Source of the DNA: UBA6168 sp041741095
GTDB lineage: Bacteria; Bacteroidota; Bacteroidia; Chitinophagales; Saprospiraceae
Direction: 5' to 3'
NCBI GenBank assembly: GCA_041741095.1
Contig: JBGSKQ010000036.1
Coordinates: 13,893-77,892, forward strand
DNA: 64,000 nt
The position numbers and the translations under genes were made by a program. Every line of letters begins with the position of its first letter. Position 1 is the first letter of the stretch. Positions 15,940 to 24,735 of this stretch are shown piece after piece. The notes below the pieces were generated by a model that was not told where the DNA came from, made no database searches, and was given only the letters and a program-made list of their open reading frames with translations.

Positions 15940-18153
15940 ATGTTGGTAGCAGAAAAAACACTAACTAGAGACCACCTCCACGAGGCCCTTCACCAGTTCT
16001 TCGGCTTCGAAGGCTTCAAAGGCAACCAGGAGCATATCGTACAAAGCGTACTTGACGGGCGGGACACATTTGTCATCATGCCAACCGGCGGCGGCAAATC
16101 GCTTTGCTACCAGTTGCCTGCCTTGATGATGGAAGGCACGGCGCTCATCATTTCACCGCTCATCGCCTTGATGAAAAACCAGGTGGACAGCATCCGGGGC
16201 TACAGCGATGAAGACGAAGTGGCGCACTTCCTCAACTCTTCCCTCACCAGGGTACAAATGAAAGAAGTAAAGGCGGACATCGTGGCGGGCAAGACCAAGC
16301 TGCTCTATGTAGCCCCCGAAACACTGACCAAGGAAGAGAATATCGAGTTTTTCCAAAGTGTTAATATTTCTTTTGTGGCAGTGGACGAGGCGCATTGTAT
16401 CTCCGAATGGGGCCATGACTTCCGCCCGGAATACCGCCGCATCAGGCTCATGATTGACGCCATCAACAAGGAAATCCCACTGGTGGCGCTCACCGCAACG
16501 GCCACGCCAAAGGTGCAGTCCGACATCCTGAAAAACCTGAACATGCGGAACGTCAACCAATTCGTTTCCTCGTTCAACCGGGACAACCTGTTTTACGAAG
16601 TGAGGCCAAAAGGCAAAAAGGAGGCGACCATGCGCCAAATTGTGCAGGTGATCAAAACCATTCCCAACCAGTCGGGCATTATCTACGTGCAGGCCCGCAA
16701 AAGCACGGAGGAAATCGCCGAGGTGCTGAATGTGAACGGAATCAAGGCCGCCCCTTACCACGCTGGTCTGGATGCCAAGACCCGCTCCGCCACACAGGAT
16801 GCCTTTTTGATGGAAGATATTGACGTGATAGTGGCCACCATCGCATTCGGGATGGGCATTGACAAGCCGGACGTGCGCTTTGTCATCCACTTCAACATGC
16901 CCAAAAGCATTGAGAATTATTACCAGGAAACTGGCCGGGCTGGCCGTGATGGCCTCGAAGGCCGCTGCATCTCGTTTTTCTCCTACAAGGACATGGCAAA
17001 GCTGGAAAAATTCCTGCGGGACAAGCCAGTGGCCGAGCGTGAAATGAGCGCCCAACTCATGCAGGAGGTAATGGCTTATGTGGAAACCACGGGCTGCCGC
17101 CGCCGCTTCCTCCTCTTTTATTTTGGGGAGGAGTTTGAGGAAAAAGAATGCGGCTGCATGTGCGACAACTGCAAGTACCCGAAGGAAAAAGTAGAGGTTC
17201 AAATCGAAATGCAACAGGCGCTCCAGTCGGTGAAAGCCTTGGAAGAAAACTTTAAAATCAACACCATCATTGACTTCGTCATGGGCCACGAGACGAAAGA
17301 AATGAAGGATTATAAGTTCAACAAAAAACCGCTCTTCGGCTGCGGCAAAGAGAAGGACGAGCTATTTTGGAACTCCATTTATCGCCACGCCCTCATCAAC
17401 GAGTTCCTGCGCAAAGACATTGAAACATACGGCGTGTTGAAAATTACGCCTTTTGGCCACGAATTCATTGAAGACCCATTCGAAGTAAAAATACCGCTCA
17501 ACCAGGACTACAACAACCAGGAAATTGACCTGGACGACTCGCTGGGCAAAGCTGCCGCCCTCGACGAAAACTTGGTGAAAATGCTCAAGGAGCTACGCCG
17601 GGAAGTGGCCAAAAAGAAAGGTGTCCCGCCCTTTGTCATCTTCCAGGATCCCTCGCTCGAAGACATGGCCACGCAGTATCCCATTTCGATGGACGACATG
17701 ACCAAAATCCAGGGCGTGAGCATTGGCAAGGCACAGCGCTACGCCAAGCCCTTCCTGGATATGATTGCGAAATACGTGGAGGACAACGAAATAGACCGCC
17801 CAACTGATGTGGTCATCAAGCAGGTGGCCAACAAGTCTAAAGTGAAAGTGGCCATCATCCAGGCCATTGACCGCAAGATGCCCCTGTCCGACATCGCCCG
17901 CCAAAACGATCTGAAAATGGACGAACTGATGGAAGAACTGGACGCCATCGTCTCCTCCGGCACCAAGGTCAACCTTGACTATTACCTGGAAGACAACATG
18001 GACGAATCGGTGGTGGAAGAAATCTTCGAATTCTTCATGGAAGCCGATACCGACGACCCCGAGGCTGCCTACCGTGAATTGAAAGGCGAGGACTATACCT
18101 TTGAGGAGATACAGTTGGTGAGGCTGAAGTTTATGTCGGAAATGGCGAACTAA
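15940..18153 (+). CDS. recQ: ATP-dependent DNA helicase RecQ
   Basis: The 737-residue protein has the full RecQ build. The helicase core carries Walker A (GGGKS, 50-54), D149-E-A-H in VDEAHCISEWGHDFR, LTATATP (motif III), and motif VI in QETGRAGRDG. The zinc domain follows with Cys in TGCRRRF and ECGCMCDNC, then an RQC winged helix and a C-terminal HRDC-like part (QYPISMDDMTKIQGVSIGKAQRYAKPF). It unwinds DNA 3' to 5' in recombination and stalled-fork repair. The C-terminal 100 residues form a helix-rich extension often seen in Bacteroidota RecQ. The stop is followed after three bases by the heptamer hairpin that separates it from aroQ. Confidence 0.96.
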   Translation: MLVAEKTLTRDHLHEALHQFFGFEGFKGNQEHIVQSVLDGRDTFVIMPTGGGKSLCYQLPALMMEGTALIISPLIALMKNQVDSIRGYSDEDEVAHFLNSSLTRVQMKEVKADIVAGKTKLLYVAPETLTKEENIEFFQSVNISFVAVDEAHCISEWGHDFRPEYRRIRLMIDAINKEIPLVALTATATPKVQSDILKNLNMRNVNQFVSSFNRDNLFYEVRPKGKKEATMRQIVQVIKTIPNQSGIIYVQARKSTEEIAEVLNVNGIKAAPYHAGLDAKTRSATQDAFLMEDIDVIVATIAFGMGIDKPDVRFVIHFNMPKSIENYYQETGRAGRDGLEGRCISFFSYKDMAKLEKFLRDKPVAEREMSAQLMQEVMAYVETTGCRRRFLLFYFGEEFEEKECGCMCDNCKYPKEKVEVQIEMQQALQSVKALEENFKINTIIDFVMGHETKEMKDYKFNKKPLFGCGKEKDELFWNSIYRHALINEFLRKDIETYGVLKITPFGHEFIEDPFEVKIPLNQDYNNQEIDLDDSLGKAAALDENLVKMLKELRREVAKKKGVPPFVIFQDPSLEDMATQYPISMDDMTKIQGVSIGKAQRYAKPFLDMIAKYVEDNEIDRPTDVVIKQVANKSKVKVAIIQAIDRKMPLSDIARQNDLKMDELMEELDAIVSSGTKVNLDYYLEDNMDESVVEEIFEFFMEADTDDPEAAYRELKGEDYTFEEIQLVRLKFMSEMAN

Positions 18154-18156
18154 ACA

Positions 18157-18231
18157 ACGATAAATGATGAACGATGAATGATGAACGGAGGCAATCTGTT
18201 CATCATTCATCGTTTATAGCTCATCATTTTC
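18157..18231. repeat. RYGATGA heptamer array in inverted arrangement between recQ and aroQ
   Basis: ACGATAA, ATGATGA, ACGATGA, ATGATGA at 18157-18184 face TCATCAT, TCATCGT and further units at about 18200-18227. The arms can pair around a loop of roughly 15 bases. The array begins three bases after the recQ stop and ends at the aroQ start, so it fills the gap. Confidence 0.8.
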
Positions 18232-18648
18232 ATGAAAATACTCATCATCAACGGCCCAAACCTCAACCTGCTCGGCACACGGGAGCCACATATTTATGGC
18301 AAGCGCTCGTTCGAGGAGTATTTTGAGGAATTGCAGCAGGAGTTTCCCGGCGTGGTGCTGCACTATTTCCAGAGCAACGCCGAGGGTGCGATGATTGACA
18401 AACTGCACGAAGCAGGCACGACCTACCACGGCATCGTGATGAACCCTGGTGCTTATGCACACACCTCCATTGCCTTGGCCGATGCCATTGCCGCCATTGA
18501 AACGCCTGTTGTGGAGGTGCATATTTCCAATACTTTTTCGAGGGAAGAATTTCGGCACAAATCGCTGACGGCGCCTTATTGTGTGGGCTGTATTATTGGC
18601 TTGGGGCTGAAAGGGTATGATTTGGCGGTAGAGTATTTTATGTCGTAA
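18232..18648 (+). CDS. aroQ: 3-dehydroquinate dehydratase, type II
   Basis: A 138-residue type II dehydroquinase of normal length, catalysing the third step of the shikimate pathway (3-dehydroquinate to 3-dehydroshikimate). The lid loop LNLLGTREPHIYG carries the catalytic Arg (R17) and Tyr (Y22); IVMNPGAYAHTSIALADAI is the substrate site with N71, and H97 in EVHISN is the general acid. The sequence is complete and typical. No other aromatic pathway gene is adjacent; its neighbours are recQ and a heptose epimerase. A large imperfect palindrome begins just after the stop. Confidence 0.97.
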   Translation: MKILIINGPNLNLLGTREPHIYGKRSFEEYFEELQQEFPGVVLHYFQSNAEGAMIDKLHEAGTTYHGIVMNPGAYAHTSIALADAIAAIETPVVEVHISNTFSREEFRHKSLTAPYCVGCIIGLGLKGYDLAVEYFMS

Positions 18649-18650
18649 TT

Positions 18651-18816
18651 TAAGAGCTTGTTTGCGATTTGGTGCTTGAGGCAAAAACGAGCCATTTTTC
18701 GCCAAGTTTTTATCTTTTTGAAGGCGCATAGTGGCGCTACGCAACTGAAAAAAGGTGAAAACTTGGCGGAAAAGAGCCGTTTTTGGCCAAGTGACCAAAT
18801 CGCAAACAAGCTCTAA
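18651..18816. repeat. Imperfect 166-bp palindrome between aroQ and the epimerase gene
   Basis: The outer arms AGAGCTTGTTTGCGATTTGG and its inverted copy ending AAATCGCAAACAAGCTCT match almost throughout, and the inner arms (GGCAAAAACGAGCC..., CGCCAAGTTTTTA and CTTGGCGGAAAAGAGCCGT...) also pair. The loop is around 18718-18750. No frame is present. The RNA would fold into one long hairpin, so it may end aroQ transcription or be a dispersed mobile palindrome. Confidence 0.75.
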
Positions 18817-18832
18817 AGCATTCCACTTCATT

Positions 18833-19867
18833 ATGATCATCCTCACTGGCGCCGCTGGCTTCATTGGCAGTTGCCTCGTCCAAAAACTCAACGACGAAGG
18901 CATTCCCGACGCAATCATCGTGGATGATTTCTCCAACCCGCTGAAAAACAAGAATTTAGAGGGCAAACATTTCAAGGAAAAAATCCACCGCAACGATTTT
19001 AGGGCCTGGCTGGAAAAAAATGCAGCCCAGGTCAGTTTTATTTTCCACCTCGGTGCCCGCACGGATACCACGGAGCAGGACTGCGCCATTTTTGACCGCC
19101 TCAACCTCGATTATTCCAAAAGCATTTGGGCCATCTGCGCCGCCCACCAAATCCCCCTTGTCTATGCCAGCAGTGCCGCTACCTACGGTTTCGGTGAAAA
19201 TGGCTATAGCGACCGCCACGACATCGTCCCGCAATTAAAACCTCTCAACCCCTACGGGCAAAGTAAAAATGACTTCGATGAATGGGTCTTACAGCAGACA
19301 GGCCAATTTACTGACGTGAATCATCAGTTTCCCAATTTCCCAATTTACTTTAGTGAATCTTCGATTTCCCAATCCCCCCCATTCTGGGCGGGGTTGAAAT
19401 TCTTCAACGTTTATGGCCCGAACGAATACCATAAGGGCCGCATGGCCTCTGTCATTTTCCATACGGTCAATCAAATTCGGCAGACAGGCGGCATGAAACT
19501 CTTCCGCTCCCACCGCCCCGGCATTGCGGATGGCCATCAGATGCGGGACTTTATTTATGCAAAAGACGTGGTGGATGTGTGCTGGTTTTTTTACCAAAAC
19601 CAAAACCACAGTGGCCTGTACAATGTGGGCACTGGACAGGCCCGCACTTTCCTCGATTTGGCGACCAATACTTTCCATGCAATGGGGCTGGAACCCAATA
19701 TCAGTTTTGTGGATACGCCGGAAGACATCCGGGCTACCTACCAATATTTCACGGAGGCCAATATGGAAAAACTGCGGAGCGTGGGTTACACAAAACCCTT
19801 TTATTCTTTGGAAGAAGGGGTGTCGGAATACGTGCAGGAATATTTGGAACAAGGAAAATATTGGTAA
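18833..19867 (+). CDS. hldD: ADP-glyceromanno-heptose 6-epimerase-like protein with an internal repeat insertion
   Basis: An extended SDR epimerase of 344 residues. Nucleotide loop GAAGFIG is at 6-12, and the catalytic pair Y141-x3-K145 is in NPYGQSK; the family signature FNVYGPNEYHKGRMASV confirms the HldD/RfaD group, which makes the heptose precursor of lipopolysaccharide core. I chose the ATG at 18833 directly before MIILTGAAGFIG. Between the end of the VLQQ helix and FWAGLKFFNVYG there are about 25 residues more than in the usual family; they are coded by two 34-base units (19303-19336 and 19340-19373, about 28 of 34 identical) set 37 bases apart, so the second is read in another frame than the first. 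Confidence 0.85.
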   Translation: MIILTGAAGFIGSCLVQKLNDEGIPDAIIVDDFSNPLKNKNLEGKHFKEKIHRNDFRAWLEKNAAQVSFIFHLGARTDTTEQDCAIFDRLNLDYSKSIWAICAAHQIPLVYASSAATYGFGENGYSDRHDIVPQLKPLNPYGQSKNDFDEWVLQQTGQFTDVNHQFPNFPIYFSESSISQSPPFWAGLKFFNVYGPNEYHKGRMASVIFHTVNQIRQTGGMKLFRSHRPGIADGHQMRDFIYAKDVVDVCWFFYQNQNHSGLYNVGTGQARTFLDLATNTFHAMGLEPNISFVDTPEDIRATYQYFTEANMEKLRSVGYTKPFYSLEEGVSEYVQEYLEQGKYW

Positions 19868-19872
19868 ACTGC

Positions 19873-21162
19873 TCAATCATCCACCGCCTGAAACACAAAC
19901 TGCCGGAACTTCCATCCCGTTTCGTCACCAGTAGGACCTTGTGTTTGTTTCATCAAAATGCCTATAATTTTTTCTTGGGGGTCAGCGAAATATTGCGTGT
20001 TGAAATAGCCGCCCCAGTCGAAAGTGCCAAGGCCGCCCTGGCCACCTTTGGCCACGCCCTGCTCATTCACCACGCCATAAGCAAGGCTAAAAAAGCTGTC
20101 GTTACCGAAGAAGTCACCCGTTTGGTTGGCGAGGATGGTTTCAACCGTGGTGCGGCTGAGCAGGCGGGTGCCGTTCAGTTCGCCGCCGTTGAGGTATAGC
20201 TGGAGGAAGGTGGCGTAGTCCTTGGCCGTGCTGCTGAGGCCGGCGCCGCCGGAAAAGAATCGTTTCGAGCCTTTAATGGGGTAGTCGGTATCGTAAAAAG
20301 TGACAGGGTAGCGCATCCATTTTCCGTTTTCCGTTTTTTGTACGCTCACGAGGCGACCCGCTTTTTCCGAAGGCAAATAGAAATAAGTATCGTTCATGCC
20401 CAGCGGTTCGAAGATGTGTTTTTTCAAATAAACATCGAAAGGCTCGCCGGAAACGATTTCGATGAAATAGCCCAGCACGTCCAAGCCCTCTGAATAGGTG
20501 AATTTTTCGCCGGGCTGGTGGTGCAGCGGCAGTTTGGCCAATTTTTTCACGCTCTCGCCGATGGAGATGTTTTCTGTGGTAAAAAGGTCGGTGACGCCCG
20601 CTTTATGGTACATCATTTTAAAACGCTCGTCGCCATCAATGATGCCGTAACCAAGGCCGGAGGTGTGCGTGAGCAGATGCCGGATGGTGATTTCAGATTT
20701 CGCTGCTTCCGTCGTCCAGGTCGTGTCGGAATAGTGGAAATCCTTGAGTACCTGCGGGTTTTTGAATTCGGGGATATACTTGGAAATGGGGTCGTCCAAC
20801 TGGAACCTGCCCTCCTCCCACAGCATCATCACAGCAGTGGTGGTGATGGCCTTAGTTTGCGAAGCGATGCGGAAAATATCGTCCCGTTTCAGCAGGCGGT
20901 TGCTGGCATTGTCGGCCAAGCCGAAGGTTTTCCAATAAACGATTTTGCCGTTCCGGGCCACCAGTGCCACGGCACCTGGAATATCGCCCTCTGAAATAGA
21001 AGCCTCCAGCATAGCAGTTATCCGGCCCAGGCGCTCGTTGGACATGCCGACGCTCTCAGGAGCAGTTTCGGCCAAGGGCGGTGATTTTTTGATGGATTTG
21101 GTTTGGGCATTGGCAGCCAACAGCATTGCTGCAATAAAAAGGAAGGTCAACATATTTTTCAT
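19873..21162 (-). CDS. Secreted serine hydrolase of the class C beta-lactamase / AmpH-like family
   Basis: The 429-residue protein begins with a signal peptide (MKNMLTFLFIAAMLLAANAQ). The active-site S101-x2-K104 lies in RIASQTKAITT, a Tyr motif is in FTYSEGLDVLG, and the later FFSGGAGLSSTAKDYATF and FDWGGYFNT supply the third box (with HTSGLGYG before). The set defines the beta-lactamase/DD-peptidase superfamily, whose Bacteroidota members are mostly esterases or peptidases of unknown substrate. It ends five bases from the convergent epimerase gene and is followed on its upstream side by a GNAT gene on the same strand, 21 bases away. Confidence 0.9.
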   Translation of the reverse strand: MKNMLTFLFIAAMLLAANAQTKSIKKSPPLAETAPESVGMSNERLGRITAMLEASISEGDIPGAVALVARNGKIVYWKTFGLADNASNRLLKRDDIFRIASQTKAITTTAVMMLWEEGRFQLDDPISKYIPEFKNPQVLKDFHYSDTTWTTEAAKSEITIRHLLTHTSGLGYGIIDGDERFKMMYHKAGVTDLFTTENISIGESVKKLAKLPLHHQPGEKFTYSEGLDVLGYFIEIVSGEPFDVYLKKHIFEPLGMNDTYFYLPSEKAGRLVSVQKTENGKWMRYPVTFYDTDYPIKGSKRFFSGGAGLSSTAKDYATFLQLYLNGGELNGTRLLSRTTVETILANQTGDFFGNDSFFSLAYGVVNEQGVAKGGQGGLGTFDWGGYFNTQYFADPQEKIIGILMKQTQGPTGDETGWKFRQFVFQAVDD

Positions 21163-21183
21163 AAAGCCAGTTTTTACGTTTTG

Positions 21184-21822
21184 TCAAATTTCCTGCCCGG
21201 CATCCATCACCATCAACACACCACAATTGCCGCAGGTGGGATCGTCCAGATAGTTTTTCATCAAGGCCACTAATTTAAAACCGAGCCGCTGTTGCGCCGA
21301 AACGGTCGGGTCAGACAGTTCCCCATTTTTCAATTTTTCAAAATACGCCTCCGGCGAAAGCTGCCCCTGCAATTTACCGAAGCCGTTCATCATGCCCACG
21401 GTGATTTGCCCTTTCAGGCCCAACCGCCGGGCCACCTCCTGTCTGGCCCGGTAAATCTCACGGGCGATGCCCATCCGCCGATAGGCAGGGTCAACGCCCA
21501 CGTCGAGGCCATATAGCCAATCGCCGTCTGGCTCGTGGGTGGCCATCCAAAGATTGCCTGAAATTTCCAGAAAAGTGTGCGGTTGCAGGGAAAAATGATA
21601 GCGCATGGTGGTGCTCATGCCAATGGTTTTATCACCGTCCAAGACAACAAATTGGCCTTCTGGAAATATTTCGATGTGCTTCCGATAATGTTTTTCGGTC
21701 AAAATTTCTGCCTCAGACAAGGCCGGGAACACCTTTCGTTGCAAGGCTTCCAACTGTTCGGCATGGTGCGCCTGTGTGTTTTGGACTATCCAGCCGTTGT
21801 GTATTGTTTTGGTAAAAAACAT
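21184..21822 (-). CDS. GNAT-family N-acetyltransferase
   Basis: A 212-residue protein with the GNAT fold. The acetyl-CoA loop is in GLDVGVDPAYRRMGIAREIYRARQE, where RRMGIAREI matches the Q/R-x-x-G-x-G/A pattern. The first strand and helices (HAEQLEALQRKVFPALSEAEI) and VVLDGDKTIGMSTTMRY fit the N-terminal part. A tail of about 60 residues follows. The substrate cannot be told. It is probably co-transcribed with the serine hydrolase 21 bases downstream. Confidence 0.82.
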   Translation of the reverse strand: MFFTKTIHNGWIVQNTQAHHAEQLEALQRKVFPALSEAEILTEKHYRKHIEIFPEGQFVVLDGDKTIGMSTTMRYHFSLQPHTFLEISGNLWMATHEPDGDWLYGLDVGVDPAYRRMGIAREIYRARQEVARRLGLKGQITVGMMNGFGKLQGQLSPEAYFEKLKNGELSDPTVSAQQRLGFKLVALMKNYLDDPTCGNCGVLMVMDAGQEI

Positions 21823-21983
21823 TCAAATAGAACGAGGAATGATAAACGCTTGCCTGCCTTTGGCAGGATGAACGCTTGCAAGCCATTTCTCAAATTATTA
21901 CAAACAACACCTAACCTTTCCTTCATACAGCCTTTTGTCATTTATATAATTGATTGCCAATGCTTTAGTCAATGACAAAATGG

Positions 21984-21997
21984 CTAATGACTAATGA
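21984..21997. repeat. Short CTAATGA heptamer pair
   Basis: Two CTAATGA units just before the end of the efflux adaptor gene, next to a related GTCAATGAC. They share the AATGAC core with the array at 7558-7586. The rest of the gap 21823-22010 shows a GCCTTTGGC-type small hairpin near 21855 and nothing else. Confidence 0.45.
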
Positions 21998-22010
21998 CTC
22001 CATGCTTTAA

Positions 22011-23075
22011 CTACTTCACATTTTGCAAAACCAATTTGCTCTCCGGGCGGATGGCCAGCAATCCTGTCGTCACCACCGTGTCGCCCTCCGACAGCCCTTC
22101 CAAAATCTGGATATAGGACGAATCCCGGATGCCCGTCTCCACGATGCGGAAATCGGGCGAACCGTTTTTATAAACTATCACCTGCTTGTTGCGGGCCTGT
22201 GGGATGACGGCTTGGGTGGGGACAATCAAGGATTTCTCGTTGCCGCCGAGCTTGAGTTTTACTTTGGCAAAAGCCCCTGGCAATAAAGGCCCTTGGCCGC
22301 TATTGACCACTGCCCTCACGATGAGGCTGCGTGTTGCCGCTTCAACGGAAGATTGGGTAGCTGCCACGGCAGCCTGGTAGTTGCGATCGCTGCCAGCTAT
22401 ACCGAAATTGATGGTGCGGCCTTTGGCGAACAGTTCCCCGTATTTTTCCGGTACGGAGAAGTCCAGTTTCAATTGGTTCACCTGGCTGATGGTGGTGATG
22501 ATGTTGGTGGGCGTGATGTAAGCTCCTGGGCTGATGTTTCGCAGTCCCAGGCGTCCACTGTAGGGTGCCCGGATTTCTGTTTTTGAAATAGACACCCGTA
22601 CCAGTTCCATGTCGGCCTTGATGTTGTTGACCTGCAATTCGCTCAGGTCCACTTCCTGTTGGCTGATGCCCTGTATTTTGAGCAGTTCGCTTTGCCGTTC
22701 GAAGGTTTTTTTGGCAATTTCGAGCTGTACGGCCAGCTTTTTCAACTGCGCCTGCAAGTCTTCGTCGAACAGCTTGGCCATCAGCGCCCCTTTCTGCACA
22801 TTCGCTCCATCCTGCACATAAAGGCCCACCAACCTGCCTGAAATCTCCGGCCTGATTTCCGTCTCCTCAAAGGCCATCAAGGTGCCTGGCACTTCAAGGC
22901 TTTCGTTGAGGTTCCTGGATTTTACGGTAAAAGCCTCCACCTGCAAGGGGGCGTTCCTGGCAGGGCCGGGGCTGTTGGCAGTCATTTTTTCTTTTTCCGG
23001 TTTGCAGGAAGAAACCGCAAGGCTGCCCATCGTCAAAACGAACAGGATCGGGAAAATTGAGTGGTGTTTAAACAT
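22011..23075 (-). CDS. RND-efflux periplasmic adaptor lipoprotein (HlyD/MFP family)
   Basis: The 354-residue protein has a lipoprotein signal ending LAVSSC-KPEKEK, so I start at the ATG at 23073-23075. The adaptor build is clear: a first beta-barrel/lipoyl strand pair (ETEIRPEISGRLVGLYVQDGANVQKGALMAKL), a helical hairpin (LKKLAVQLEIAKKTFERQSELL...QEVDLSELQVNN), then the second lipoyl half (ISKTEIRAPYSGRLGLRNISPGAYI) and a C-terminal barrel. It would link an inner-membrane RND pump to an outer-membrane channel. Neither partner is present here, so it is an orphan within this window, possibly because the operon lies elsewhere or because partners are shared. Confidence 0.9.
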   Translation of the reverse strand: MFKHHSIFPILFVLTMGSLAVSSCKPEKEKMTANSPGPARNAPLQVEAFTVKSRNLNESLEVPGTLMAFEETEIRPEISGRLVGLYVQDGANVQKGALMAKLFDEDLQAQLKKLAVQLEIAKKTFERQSELLKIQGISQQEVDLSELQVNNIKADMELVRVSISKTEIRAPYSGRLGLRNISPGAYITPTNIITTISQVNQLKLDFSVPEKYGELFAKGRTINFGIAGSDRNYQAAVAATQSSVEAATRSLIVRAVVNSGQGPLLPGAFAKVKLKLGGNEKSLIVPTQAVIPQARNKQVIVYKNGSPDFRIVETGIRDSSYIQILEGLSEGDTVVTTGLLAIRPESKLVLQNVK

Positions 23076-23224
23076 ACGGACTGTTGAATGAAGGTTCTGT
23101 TTCAAATGGCAAGGTTCAAAAAAAACTGTCAAAAGGGGGGATTGTTTGGACTTGTTTGCAAATGGTTTGAAATAGTTTTCCAACATCGTTTTGTCATTCA
23201 AATTTTGGCTAAAAACGCCCCATT

Positions 23225-24106
23225 TTATCCAACACTTTCAAAACAGCGCATAGAAATACTGCCATTCTGCACCGCTTCGTAAGTGTACTGCACCTCCTCG
23301 TTTTTGTCCAAAAGGCCCAGGGAATAAAGCATCGGCAGGTAATGGTCGTTCGTAGGCACGGAAAGTTGTGCAGCCCTGCCTTGCTCCTGGTAGTTGATCA
23401 GCGGTTGGAAATCCTTGCTGCTGATTTTGTTTTTTACAAACTCGTCAAACTCCAGCGCCCAGTCAAACTGGTTGGATTCATTGTGAAAATCCACTGCCCG
23501 CAGGTTGTGGACGATGTTGCCGCTACCGATGAACAGGACGCCTTTTTCCCGCAGCTTTTTCAGTTCGGCGGCCAGGTTGAAATGCCACTGAGGCGGCTGG
23601 TTGTAGTCAATGGACAGTTGAAAAACAGGGATGTCAGCCTTGGGGAAAATGTGTTTCAAAATAGTCCAGGCCCCATGATCCAGGCCCATTTCGTGGTCTT
23701 CGTGTACCTGGATGGACTGCACGTTTTGCACCACTTCCTTGGCCAGGGCGGGGCTGCCGGGTGCCGGATATTTGATTTGGTACATTTCCGGCGGGAAGCC
23801 ATAAAAATCGTAGATCGTCTCTGGGTTGGGGCTGGTGGCCACGGAGGTTTTGCCCTTCGTCAGCCAGTGGGCAGACACCACGAGCACGGCATTGGGGCGG
23901 TCTAGCCTTTTGCCCAATTCGGACAGCGATTGGGTAAAACCGTTGTCAAAAATGGCGTTCATCGGGTTGCCATGCCCAATGAATAGCACGGGCATTTTTT
24001 GCGAAGCAGAAAAATCCGATGCCTCTTTGCGGAAATCGTACAGTTTCATGGCCAATGCCCCAGCGGGGAGTAGCAGTAATGATTTGAGAAAATGGTTGCG
24101 GTTCAT
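23225..24106 (-). CDS. LigB-type extradiol dioxygenase (4,5-DOPA dioxygenase/YgiD-like)
   Basis: The 293-residue protein begins MNRNHFLKSLLLLPAGALAM, which resembles a Tat or Sec export signal with an Arg-containing start. The catalytic core is that of the DODA/YgiD group: LFIGHGNPMNAI, AVLVVSAHW with metal-binding His, IYDFYGFPPEMYQIKYPAPGSP, GLDHGAWTILKHIFP and VLFIGSGNIVHNLRAVDF. These enzymes cleave catecholic rings at the extradiol position using non-haem Fe or Zn; the physiological substrate in Bacteroidota is not known. It stands between the efflux adaptor and a small ABM-like protein on the same strand, without an evident operon. Confidence 0.88.
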   Translation of the reverse strand: MNRNHFLKSLLLLPAGALAMKLYDFRKEASDFSASQKMPVLFIGHGNPMNAIFDNGFTQSLSELGKRLDRPNAVLVVSAHWLTKGKTSVATSPNPETIYDFYGFPPEMYQIKYPAPGSPALAKEVVQNVQSIQVHEDHEMGLDHGAWTILKHIFPKADIPVFQLSIDYNQPPQWHFNLAAELKKLREKGVLFIGSGNIVHNLRAVDFHNESNQFDWALEFDEFVKNKISSKDFQPLINYQEQGRAAQLSVPTNDHYLPMLYSLGLLDKNEEVQYTYEAVQNGSISMRCFESVG

Positions 24107-24249
24107 ATTCCTGGAATGATGGAGAGTAAACACCCTTGGGAAGTTCAGGTTGAATGTGCGTCAAATTCCCAGCGAGAAAGGTCATTTGGTAATAGTTATT
24201 TTTAGGATAAAAACTGGTAGCTGCTTATTGAAGTGGCCAGCAGGTTTTG

Positions 24250-24594
24250 TTATTTAAACACCAAAACTTTCCCTTTCTCTGCTACCAAGCGCTTTGCCGT
24301 TTTCCAGTCTGGCACTGTATCATCCTGGTAAGTGTAGGTTTTGATTTCTGTGGACAACTTCCGGCTTTCCTTCATGGCCGCCAGGTGGAGGTCACCTTTG
24401 TAGGCAAAAGCCCGCATAGCCTCCTCGTTTTCCCAAGCGGAAAGGGTGTAGTGCATGTAGCCAAAGCCTGTATTTTGCATGAATAGGTTGCCCTTTTGGC
24501 CCTTAGATTTTTGGTAAATTTTGAAACCAAACCAGGAGAGCCTGAAAAACTGCCAAAGGCTGCGCAGGCGTAGTGAAGTGATGGTGATGATCAT
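24250..24594 (-). CDS. Small dimeric alpha-beta barrel protein (DUF3291/CrtA-like)
   Basis: A 114-residue protein. The start MIITITSLRLRSLWQFFRLSW, the middle GFGYMHYTLSAWENEEAMRAFAYKGDLHLAAM and the end recall the DUF3291 and spheroidene-monooxygenase-like families, which form dimeric ferredoxin-like barrels. WENEEAMRAFAY followed by a His is the best match. The function is unknown; no carotenoid genes are near. It is a single gene, divergent from the small protein at 24736. Confidence 0.6.
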   Translation of the reverse strand: MIITITSLRLRSLWQFFRLSWFGFKIYQKSKGQKGNLFMQNTGFGYMHYTLSAWENEEAMRAFAYKGDLHLAAMKESRKLSTEIKTYTYQDDTVPDWKTAKRLVAEKGKVLVFK

Positions 24595-24735
24595 GTGCAG
24601 ATTGTTTATAGCGAAGATAACAGCTTCCTGTTTTTTCCGGGTAAAAAATTACCCATCGCCAGTGTCCAATATCATTGCATTTGGCGCTGGAAAGGAGGAT
24701 GATGCCACGAGACAGAGCCTTTAAATATAAACGCC

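Noticed and set aside
16153..17289. A 378-codon frame on the minus strand within recQ
   Set aside because: Antisense shadow of the RecQ helicase core, with His and Phe rich composition.
22011..23075. Complete RND efflux operon
   Set aside because: Only the adaptor is present; neither pump nor outer-membrane channel is in the window.
23100..23224. Possible inverted repeat between the dioxygenase and adaptor genes
   Set aside because: The arms (CAAAAGGGG..., ...CGCCCCATTTT) pair too poorly to list as an element.
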